8,924 nt of DNA from NCBI GenBank assembly GCA_019348095.1, contig JAHWKC010000079.1, forward strand, positions 1 through 8,924. Reading direction: 5' to 3'. Positions 1 to 4,900 of this stretch are shown here, in pieces. The stretch comes from Pseudomonadota bacterium. GTDB lineage: Bacteria > Pseudomonadota > Gammaproteobacteria > Xanthomonadales > Xanthomonadaceae. The notes beneath the pieces are model-generated. The model had not been told where the DNA came from and did no database searches. It was given only the letters and a program-made list of their open reading frames with translations. The number at the start of each line of letters is the position of its first letter. Position 1 is the stretch's first letter. Both the position numbers and the translations under genes were made by a program.

Positions 1-6
1 TGCCCC

Positions 7-29
7 ATCGTCCCGGGCTTCGGGACGAT
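7..29 (-). terminator. GC-rich hairpin at the end of the left transcript
   Basis: A perfect 9-bp inverted repeat (ATCGTCCCG at 7-15, CGGGACGAT at 21-29) with a 5-base loop lies exactly at the end of the minus-strand ORF that stops at 29-31, and shares one base with the stop codon. No T-run is visible in the six bases left in the window, so this is a terminator-like or RNA-stabilising stem rather than a textbook intrinsic terminator. Confidence 0.45.
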
Positions 30-166
30 CAGCTCCGGCGGACGCGGTCCAGCGCCTTCCGGATCCGCGCTGCGCTGGTCGTCCCGGCGGTCCCGAGCTG
101 CTGCGCGAACTGCTGGACCCGGAGCTCCTCGATCATCCAGCGGACGTCGTCGAGCGCGGCGGTCAT
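29..166 (-). pseudogene. HrpA-like C-terminal tail (45 codons), probable gene remnant
   Basis: A 45-residue reading frame starts with ATG at 164-166 and ends with TGA at 29-31. Its centre, WMIEELRVQQFAQQLGT, resembles the extreme C-terminus of the ATP-dependent RNA helicase HrpA (DUF3418 region), where a W-M-x-E-E-x-R-V-x-x-F-A-Q-x-L-G-T pattern is followed by a basic tail, as here (RIRKALDRVRRS). HrpA is normally about 1,300 residues. No helicase motifs lie upstream, because that DNA encodes the EamA exporter in another frame. The start codon overlaps the exporter stop (ATGA), so it could be translated by coupling, but a functional role for 45 residues is doubtful. The likely reading is a broken or duplicated hrpA 3' end. 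The family match is from memory and not tested by search. The alternative is a chance small ORF. Confidence 0.5.
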
Positions 167-1089
167 GCCGCGCGCCGCGTCCGCGCCAGGGTAATGACGG
201 CCACGCCGGCCAGGATGATCGCCATCCCGGCGAGGTCGTACGGGCCGACAGTCTCGCCCACCAGCAGCACGCCCAGTAGCACCGCCACCGGCGGGTTGAC
301 GTAGGCGTAGCTGGTGGCGACTGCCGGCCGCGCGTACTTGAGCACGTACAGATAGGCGCTGAAGGCGAGGATCGAGCCGAACACCGCCAGGTAGACCAGC
401 GCCAGCGTCGCACGCGTGGTCGGCTCGGCCGGCAGGGCCTCGCCACTGGCGAAACCCACCCCGAGCAGCGCGACGCTGGCGCACAGCATCTGCGCCGCGG
501 TGTTCATCGGACCGGCCGGCATGTCCTGGCGACGGCTCCAGACCGAGCCGAAGGCCCAGCACATCGCCGCGGTCAGCAAGGCGATCGCCCCCAGGCGCTC
601 GCCCGACAGGCCGCTGCCGGTGTTGAGCACGATCACGCCGGCAAAGCCGACCAGCAGGCCGATGGTTTCCCGCCGCGTCGGCCACTGCCCGTACATGCCG
701 GAGAACGCCGCCGCGAACAGCGGCATGCTCGACACCGCCACCGCCGCGATGCCCGAGCTCACCCGCTCTTCGGCGAAGCACACCAGCCCGTTGCCGAAGC
801 CGAGCAGCAACACGCCGGTGATCGCCGCGTTGCGCCATTGCAGCCGGCTCGGCGCGGCATGCCCGCGCCAGCGCAGGAACGCGTACATCGCCACGCCGGC
901 GCCGAGGAACCGCACGCCCGCCAGCAGGAATGGCGGATAGCTTTCCAGCGCGAAGCGGATGCCGAGATAGGTCGACCCCCAGACCAGGTAGAGCGTGAGC
1001 AGCGCGAGCGGGATCAGCACGCGCGGTCCGAGGCGGTCAGCCAGCAGGACAGGCAGCGCCGCCGTGGCGGGGGTGGAGCGATCGGGCAT
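163..1089 (-). CDS. yedA: EamA-family drug/metabolite exporter, YedA-like
   Basis: Inner-membrane transporter of the drug/metabolite transporter (DMT) superfamily, 308 residues, close to the usual 300-310 of YedA-type exporters. The protein is almost entirely hydrophobic with about ten membrane segments in two EamA repeats. The first repeat opens with WGSTYLGIRFALESYPPF (about 37-54), followed by AGVRF, a signature of the YedA/RhaT-like group. The end of repeat one carries SSGIAAVAVSSMPLF (111-125). The second repeat ends with YARPAVATSYAYVNPPVAV (252-270) and a LLVGE motif. The C-terminus is a short basic tail, TRRAA, at the expected cytoplasmic end. Substrate cannot be told from sequence; relatives are described as amino-acid or metabolite exporters. 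The ATG at 1087-1089 is the only Met before the first membrane segment, but its Shine-Dalgarno is poor, so a nearby alternative start is possible. The stop overlaps the ATG of the HrpA-like tail. Confidence 0.93.
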   Translation of the reverse strand: MPDRSTPATAALPVLLADRLGPRVLIPLALLTLYLVWGSTYLGIRFALESYPPFLLAGVRFLGAGVAMYAFLRWRGHAAPSRLQWRNAAITGVLLLGFGNGLVCFAEERVSSGIAAVAVSSMPLFAAAFSGMYGQWPTRRETIGLLVGFAGVIVLNTGSGLSGERLGAIALLTAAMCWAFGSVWSRRQDMPAGPMNTAAQMLCASVALLGVGFASGEALPAEPTTRATLALVYLAVFGSILAFSAYLYVLKYARPAVATSYAYVNPPVAVLLGVLLVGETVGPYDLAGMAIILAGVAVITLARTRRAA

Positions 1090-1122
1090 GGGGGCGCGCG
1101 GGTCGTGGGCGCCGCATTATCC

Positions 1123-1149
1123 CCGGTGGCAAGGCTCGCAGGCCACCGG
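1123..1149. other. Inverted repeat between exporter and MazG-like gene
   Basis: Perfect 8-bp arms, CCGGTGGC at 1123-1130 and GCCACCGG at 1142-1149, with an 11-base loop. It lies about 75 bases downstream of the MazG-like stop and 34 bases upstream of the exporter start, both on the minus strand. It could separate the two transcripts, but no T-run follows on either strand. Confidence 0.35.
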
Positions 1150-1225
1150 CGCCTGGCCATGGCGAACAAACCCTGCACCGGCATCCACCGGCACGCCCAG
1201 AGCGACGCGAGCCCCCTGTCGCGGC

Positions 1226-1675
1226 CTAGCGGTCGGGCGGAACTGTTTTCGCTGCCGACGTATGAAAGCCCGCCGCCTTCTTGGCGGCGTTGCGCGCAGC
1301 GAAGTGCGCCAGGGGCTTGGCCAGCACGCGCTGGACCTCCCGCCGCTCGGCTTGGTCCGCGCTGAGCCCGGCAGCCTCGGCCAGCGCGAGCAGCGTCACT
1401 CCCAGGCCACCGAGTTCCTGAGCCAGCTCACCCACCGGCTTGGCATACACGTGGTCGATGAGCCGGTGCAGCATGGCGGGATCGCAGCCGCACGCCTGCG
1501 CGGTCTCGATGGCCTCCTCGGCCAGCCGGATGCCACGTTGCTGCACCGACCGCGCGTCATGGTCACCGAAAGCCGCCAGGCACCAGGCATGCGTTTGGAC
1601 TTGCCGGCGATCGCGTTCGCATTCCGCGCCTCCTCGGTCAGGCGCGGCTGGTGGCGTTCCGTCTTGCGTGCTCAT
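1226..1675 (-). CDS. MazG-like nucleotide pyrophosphohydrolase (phage type)
   Basis: A 149-residue all-alpha protein of the MazG-like NTP pyrophosphohydrolase group, the stand-alone form common in phages, prophages and accessory islands. Such enzymes cleave (d)NTPs or ppGpp-like nucleotides to monophosphates with metal. After a disordered 25-residue N-terminus comes HAWCLAAFG (29-37), then the metal-binding helix LAEEAIETAQ with Glu 53, 54 and 57, and the second helix VGELAQELGGLGVTLLALAE (81-100) with Glu 83 and 87. The classic Asp after the second Glu is replaced by Gly; as I recall, phage-type members often carry Gly at this position. A Lys/Ala-rich tail follows. The start at 1673-1675 is supported by GGAGGAG six bases upstream; a longer in-frame extension reaching 2947 is a shadow. 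Nothing next to it shows which nucleotide pathway it serves. Confidence 0.85.
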   Translation of the reverse strand: MSTQDGTPPAAPDRGGAECERDRRQVQTHAWCLAAFGDHDARSVQQRGIRLAEEAIETAQACGCDPAMLHRLIDHVYAKPVGELAQELGGLGVTLLALAEAAGLSADQAERREVQRVLAKPLAHFAARNAAKKAAGFHTSAAKTVPPDR

Positions 1676-1680
1676 TGCAG

Positions 1681-1700
1681 CTCCTCCGGCGATGGCCGGA
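1681..1700 (-). promoter_or_regulatory. Strong ribosome binding site partly held in a hairpin
   Basis: The MazG-like gene has a strong Shine-Dalgarno, GGAGGAG (complement of 1681-1687). The first three bases of this site belong to a perfect 6-bp inverted repeat, TCCGGC at 1685-1690 and GCCGGA at 1695-1700, with loop GATG. In the mRNA the stem would sit directly before the site and could reduce ribosome access. The sequence shows the repeat; regulation is inference. Confidence 0.4.
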
Positions 1701-1734
1701 AGAGTACAACGGCCATACCCGCTTACTCGACAGG

Positions 1735-1756
1735 CTCCTCCACCTCCACCTCCACC
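1735..1756. repeat. Short CTCCAC pyrimidine repeat
   Basis: The plus strand carries CTCCTC followed by tandem CTCCAC-type units (CCACCTCCACCTCCACC), purely C/T with single A bases. It is a low-complexity tract in the upstream region of the MazG-like gene, about 60-80 bases before its start. It may vary in copy number between strains; no function is visible. Confidence 0.5.
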
Positions 1757-1847
1757 GCAATCGCATCCTGGCGACCGCGGTCCACACGAGTGCAGGTTCG
1801 GGTTGAGGGGACCGCGCCCACAGCCTCTCGGAGGTGTTTGGAGGGCA

Positions 1848-1883
1848 AGGCAGCGATTTACCGTGGAGTTCAAGCGCGAGGCG
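1848..1883 (+). pseudogene. Possible relic of an IS3-family OrfA N-terminus
   Basis: In one plus-strand frame this stretch reads RQRFTVEFKREA. The pattern [R/K]-[R/K]-[F/Y]-[T/S]-x-E-F-K-x-E-A is the well-known beginning of IS3-family OrfA proteins (the HTH of the transposase). The match stops after about 12 residues: the next codons (ITGSSCRVAEA) do not continue into the expected Gly-Val-Ser-Val-x-x-V-A-x-x-L-G helix. No OrfB or terminal inverted repeat is seen nearby. If real, it is a short scar of an insertion sequence deleted or interrupted here. Twelve residues can also arise by chance, so this is a suggestion only. Confidence 0.35.
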
Positions 1884-1921
1884 ATCACGGGCTCCTCCTG
1901 CCGTGTGGCTGAGGCGCGAAC

Positions 1922-1950
1922 TTCATTTTGGCACCGAGATGCCGTATTAG
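1922..1950 (+). promoter_or_regulatory. Candidate sigma-70 promoter for the secreted-protein gene
   Basis: TTCATT (1922-1927) and TATTAG (1945-1950) are spaced by exactly 17 bases in one of the few A/T-rich patches of the region, about 107 bases before the ATG at 2057. The -10-like box matches the consensus at four of six positions; the -35-like box is poor. Position fits the downstream gene, but such matches occur by chance. Confidence 0.25.
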
Positions 1951-2056
1951 TGGGAGGAGTCCATGCCGTTGGGCGGGTTCCACCAATCCAGCGCCTGCGA
2001 TCCACGCGCTGACATCGTCTTGAACGGCGGGGCGCAACCCGCCTTGGGGAAGTTGC

Positions 2057-3601
2057 ATGAATCGACAATCGAGTGCCGGAAACGGCGGACGGGCGCAAGT
2101 GCGCCTGCAGCGGCCGAGCGGAGTTGCGCAGGCAGGGTCGACGGCGGCAGGACGCGCGCGCATCGCAGTACTGCGGTTGTTGGCACCGTTCGGGCTGTGC
2201 GTGGCCGGGCTGACGGCGCCCGCGTTTGCGCAATCGGTCACCGCCGAAGACGCAAAGGCGGCGCTCGCGAAGGCGCAAGCCGCCAATATCCAAGCGGAAA
2301 CCGCGCTTGCCGCGGCGAACCGTGCGATCGAGGAGGCCAAGGCTGCGATCAAACCTGCATCGGCATTCGCGCATCTTCCGCCCGATACGCTTGCGCTGGA
2401 AGGCTATCTCGGCGAATCGCTCGTGTCGGTCGATTCCGGATATCTGATGGTTGTGGGGAAGCACAACAGCGGGTCGCTGATGATCACCCTGCACAATCTC
2501 GACGGCAGCCTCGCGGGGACCTTCCTGCTCGGCGCGCCGCAGGCGACGGCGACGTCGGACGTGACACTCCACGAGCTGGCGCAGACCGGGTTCGCGCATT
2601 GCGCACCGAACGCACAGCCACGCGCAGCGGGCCTGAAGCGCGACGGCAGTGGCGTTCACTTCGGCTGGTCGTGCGGTGGCAATCGCCGCGGCGAGGGCGC
2701 CGTGCACCACTCCTACACCGTCCAAGCTGACGGGCCAGGCATTCGTACCCGGTACATGGGCTTTACGCTGGGCTCGTCGGATGTCTCGAGCGACGAGCAC
2801 CAGTACTTGCCGATGACCCAGGAGGTGTTGACGGCGGCGGCGGAAAAGGCCCGCGAGCGCTACGAAGAGGAACAGCGACGCCAGCAAGTCGAGCGTCTCG
2901 AGCGGGAGCGGCAGCTCGCCGTGCAGAGGCAGCGCGAGGCGGAGCAACGCGATGCGCGCAATGCGCGCTGGGGCCAGGTGATGGGCGCACTGAATGGTGC
3001 ACTTGACGCTGGCCTCGAGGTTGCGCGAGCGCAGGAAGCTCAGTCCCGATACGAGCTAGATAGGACGCTGGCGGGCATCAACGCGCAGCTTGCGGCGCAG
3101 CGAGCCGCGGAGGCGCAGGAGCAGACGCAGCGCCACGCAGAACAGCAAGGCGTGCAACAGCAGGTCGCGCAGTCGCATGGCGAGCAGCAGGAGCTTGCCC
3201 GTCAGCAAGCCGCGCGGCGCGATGCACAGCCGCAGATATACGCACGCCCGGCCCAATCGGCCAGCGGCACGGGTTCTTGGGAAACCGCCGGCGGGCCTCC
3301 GTCGATGTCCGCTAGCCAGGCCTCCACCCGGGACCGCGCCGACAGCTGCATCTCGCCGCCGGTGACCAGCCGCCACCAGTGCGGTTCGATGACCGGTCAC
3401 AAAGGGATTGTGTCGAACTCCTGCCCGGAGCCGGTCGACGTGCGGATGTGCTTCATGACCGACAGCGGATGGAATTGCCAACGGCGTGATGGATTGGGCC
3501 CGGAGCAGTCATGGGAACCGGGCTGGTGCCACGCCAATACCGGCGAGGTGTTCCACTCCGTGCGCTACAGCGACAGCAGCGAGCCATTGGCGAGCCCGTG
3601 A
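2057..3601 (+). CDS. Secreted coiled-coil protein with six-cysteine C-terminal domain, unknown
   Basis: I do not recognise this 514-residue protein. A hydrophobic signal segment, IAVLRLLAPFGLCVAGLTAPAFA (36-58), ends in AFA-QS, a good signal-peptidase I site, so it is probably periplasmic, secreted or surface-attached. Residues 60-100 form a short Ala/Glu/Lys helix. Residues 105-250 look globular (beta-rich pieces such as SGYLMVVGKHNSGSLMITLH) with Cys 182 and 206 as a possible disulfide. Residues 255-390 form a long Arg/Glu/Gln/Ala-rich coiled coil. A Ser/Gly linker leads to a C-terminal domain (430-505) with six cysteines at 431, 442, 456, 465, 474 and 491 and conserved-looking pieces such as CPEPVDVRMCFM and GWNC. 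The ATG at 2057 has GGGGAAG just upstream, but gives an unusually long, basic region before the hydrophobic core; GTG at 2099 in the same frame is an alternative. It stands alone between oppositely directed genes. Confidence 0.75.
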   Translation: MNRQSSAGNGGRAQVRLQRPSGVAQAGSTAAGRARIAVLRLLAPFGLCVAGLTAPAFAQSVTAEDAKAALAKAQAANIQAETALAAANRAIEEAKAAIKPASAFAHLPPDTLALEGYLGESLVSVDSGYLMVVGKHNSGSLMITLHNLDGSLAGTFLLGAPQATATSDVTLHELAQTGFAHCAPNAQPRAAGLKRDGSGVHFGWSCGGNRRGEGAVHHSYTVQADGPGIRTRYMGFTLGSSDVSSDEHQYLPMTQEVLTAAAEKARERYEEEQRRQQVERLERERQLAVQRQREAEQRDARNARWGQVMGALNGALDAGLEVARAQEAQSRYELDRTLAGINAQLAAQRAAEAQEQTQRHAEQQGVQQQVAQSHGEQQELARQQAARRDAQPQIYARPAQSASGTGSWETAGGPPSMSASQASTRDRADSCISPPVTSRHQCGSMTGHKGIVSNSCPEPVDVRMCFMTDSGWNCQRRDGLGPEQSWEPGWCHANTGEVFHSVRYSDSSEPLASP

Positions 3602-3606
3602 AGCCA

Positions 3607-3639
3607 GTGGGCTGGGTCGGTAAGGCCAACCCAGCCTAC
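3607..3639. repeat. REP-like hairpin directly after the secreted-protein gene
   Basis: Arms GTGGGCTGGGT (3607-3617) and ACCCAGCCTAC (3629-3639) pair over 11 bp with one G-U pair. The 11-base loop can form two further G-C pairs. It starts five bases after the TGA at 3599-3601. Read on the minus strand it begins GTAGGCTGGGTTGGC, a look shared with the GTAGG(C/T)TGGGTT-type dispersed palindromes of many proteobacteria. There is no T-run. It may act as an mRNA 3'-end stabiliser or be one copy of a dispersed repeat; only genome-wide copy number can tell. Confidence 0.5.
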
Positions 3640-3834
3640 GTCCGGTCTCCACGGCACCCAACTTCGCGCGAACCCCATGCGCTCCGGACACGCGTCGTGC
3701 TGCAGGCGACCCGGTTGGCAGATCTCCTCAGCGACGTGATGGTCGGTCTCCCGTCGCGACTCGGCCTCGTATCGGGCAACCTTCGCCGTCAAACGACGTC
3801 GGCGGCAAAAAGCCCAGAATCGTCGTGTACAGGT

Positions 3835-3849
3835 CATCGGCTTCCGATG
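3835..3849 (-). terminator. Small hairpin downstream of the membrane-protein pair
   Basis: Perfect 6-bp arms CATCGG (3835-3840) and CCGATG (3844-3849) with loop CTT lie about 30 bases beyond the stop codon of the 91-residue gene (minus strand). No U-run follows immediately; the nearest T-run on that strand is more than 10 bases further on. A weak terminator candidate. Confidence 0.3.
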
Positions 3850-3879
3850 CCTTGCTGCGCACTCGCCTTGGGGATTGCA

Positions 3880-4155
3880 TCAATCGATCATCTCTCCGAG
3901 GTCGCTCACACCCAAGGTGAACATGACGATGCCAACGCCCAGGACGATCTTGACGCCGGGGTGGATGCGGATCCCGAGCCTATCCGTGAGCCAGGCGCTC
4001 GTCGGGGGCAGGTAGACGAGCGAGACAAAGGCATACGCCACGGCCGGGACCGGATGCACCAGCAGCAGGTTCAATCCAGCGATGCTGAGGACGACCATGC
4101 CGAACACCCACTCCGAGAGGTTTGATGTTCCTGCTTTGCTTCGTGCGTCGTCCAT
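3880..4155 (-). CDS. Small three-helix inner-membrane protein, unknown
   Basis: A 91-residue integral membrane protein that I cannot name. After a polar N-terminus (MDDARSKAGTSN) come three hydrophobic segments at about 15-32, 36-53 and 68-83, ending with TLGVSDLGEMID. The segment LPPTSAWLTDRLGIRIHPGVKIVLGVGIVMFTLGV has a recurring layout in small bacterial and archaeal membrane proteins: a proline pair, a short amphipathic stretch, then an I-x-P-x-x-K-I-x-L-G helix. The ATG (4153-4155) directly follows the TAA of the upstream gene (TAAATG), so the two are surely cotranscribed and probably translationally coupled. The near-adjacent partner suggests the two proteins act together in the inner membrane. 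Codon use and GC match the neighbours. Confidence 0.78.
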   Translation of the reverse strand: MDDARSKAGTSNLSEWVFGMVVLSIAGLNLLLVHPVPAVAYAFVSLVYLPPTSAWLTDRLGIRIHPGVKIVLGVGIVMFTLGVSDLGEMID

Positions 4156-4722
4156 TTAGCCCACCGCATCGGCACCGACCCGCTCCCGCGCCGCTTTCCG
4201 GAACAGCTGGGCCGACAGAAGCCAAGGGAGGATGAACACCGCCACGTGCGGCACGACGTCGGCGTAGCCGGCGACCAGGGCGAAGACCGTCATCGCCGCT
4301 TGGGCGAGCGCCGTCGCCTGCATTGCGCGGGCCATCCTCCGCGACTGGAACCGCGCGATGAGAGTGCCGATGGCTCCGATCGCGAGCACACCGCCGAACG
4401 ACAGATTGACGGGGTTGTCCTCGCTACCGAGCATCCCAACGGCCAGGTTGACCCAGACGGTGAGGAACGCGGTCACGATCGCCAAGCCGGAAGCCGCGCG
4501 ATATGCGGTGCTGCCCGATATCCTCGTTGCCAGTTCGTAGCTGCCGCAGGCGATCGCCAGTAGCACCCCCATCACGAGGAAGTCGCTCGCGGTCCAATCC
4601 ACCTCGCCGGTGAACTGCATTGCGATCAGCGGAAGCAGCAGCAGGAACACTGCGCTTCCCCAGATCGCCGGGCTCCACCGGTTGCCGCGCCCTCCGCTGT
4701 CGTTTTCGATATTCCGTGCCAT
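4156..4722 (-). CDS. Six-helix inner-membrane protein, unknown
   Basis: A 188-residue integral membrane protein without a family name I can give. A polar N-terminus (MARNIENDSGGRGNRW) precedes about six hydrophobic segments near residues 20-36, 47-65, 79-98, 107-124, 138-154 and 158-174. The C-terminus (FRKAARERVGADAVG) is basic then short. A positively charged loop, ARFQSRRMARAM (123-134), lies between helices four and five and probably faces the cytoplasm. There is no signal peptide, no catalytic motif and no cysteine pair apart from Cys 59 inside helix two. The start at 4720-4722 is chosen because GGAGA lies about eight bases upstream; the frame remains open to 5124, but that extension is antisense to the oxidoreductase. 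It is the first gene of a two-gene unit and is transcribed away from the oxidoreductase across a 178-base region containing a large dyad. Confidence 0.82.
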   Translation of the reverse strand: MARNIENDSGGRGNRWSPAIWGSAVFLLLLPLIAMQFTGEVDWTASDFLVMGVLLAIACGSYELATRISGSTAYRAASGLAIVTAFLTVWVNLAVGMLGSEDNPVNLSFGGVLAIGAIGTLIARFQSRRMARAMQATALAQAAMTVFALVAGYADVVPHVAVFILPWLLSAQLFRKAARERVGADAVG

Positions 4723-4782
4723 TGCCGTGTCTCCGCGAAAAGTTTGGGACGGCTCCAGCCTCTCCCGCGTGGATGAACGCGT

Positions 4783-4847
4783 GATGGGCCCGATGTGAAG
4801 CGAGTACGAAGTCGGCGACTTCAACCTCGCTTCACCTTCGCCCCATC
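4783..4847. promoter_or_regulatory. 65-base interrupted palindrome between divergent genes
   Basis: Nested inverted repeats share one axis at base 4815: GATGGG/CCCATC (4783-4788, 4842-4847), GTGAAGCGAG/CTCGCTTCAC (4795-4804, 4826-4835) and GAAGTC/GACTTC (4808-4813, 4817-4822) around loop GGC. The outer gap of six bases on each side and the inner one of three are symmetric. It lies 54 bases before the oxidoreductase start and 60 bases before the membrane-protein start. It could be an operator for a dimeric regulator, an RNA leader hairpin, or a dispersed palindromic repeat. No T-run is present, so a terminator is unlikely. The symmetry is directly visible; the role is inference. Confidence 0.6.
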
Positions 4848-4900
4848 GCAGCCTCGTACGGCGCCGGCATGCTCGCCGGCATTCCACTCGCCCGAATGCC

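Larger units (their letters stand above)
1676..2056. other. Gap between divergent MazG-like and secreted-protein genes
   Basis: This 381-base stretch separates two divergently transcribed genes. It contains the MazG-like ribosome site and hairpin, a CTCCAC-type pyrimidine repeat (1735-1756), an IS3 OrfA-like relic (1848-1883) and a possible promoter for the rightward gene (1922-1950). An ATG at 1963 is preceded by GGGAGGAG, but its frame runs into the 2057 gene out of phase and yields an unlikely Arg/Gly-rich product, so I do not call it. No intact gene is seen. Confidence 0.7.

Noticed and set aside
163..838. N-terminal extension of the HrpA-like tail frame to 269 codons
   Set aside because: The extension is an Arg/Gly-rich shadow of the EamA exporter; only the last 45 codons leave the exporter and show a recognisable pattern.
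1963..2730. Plus-strand ORF starting at 1963 after a GGGAGGAG site
   Set aside because: Most of it overlaps the secreted-protein gene out of frame and the product is Arg/Gly-rich without domain features. The good ribosome-like site is noted, but I cannot support a protein.
1676..2947. Upstream extension of the MazG-like frame on the minus strand to 573 codons
   Set aside because: The extension is antisense to the secreted-protein gene and rich in Arg/Cys, while a strong Shine-Dalgarno marks the internal ATG at 1675.
3565..3837. 90-codon minus-strand ORF between the secreted-protein gene and the membrane pair
   Set aside because: It runs through the end of the secreted-protein gene and the REP-like hairpin, lacks a visible ribosome site, and has a basic, low-quality sequence with no family resemblance.
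4766..4781. Small inverted repeat CGCGT/ACGCG before the membrane-protein gene
   Set aside because: Only five pairs in GC-rich DNA, expected by chance; the larger palindrome beside it is the notable structure.
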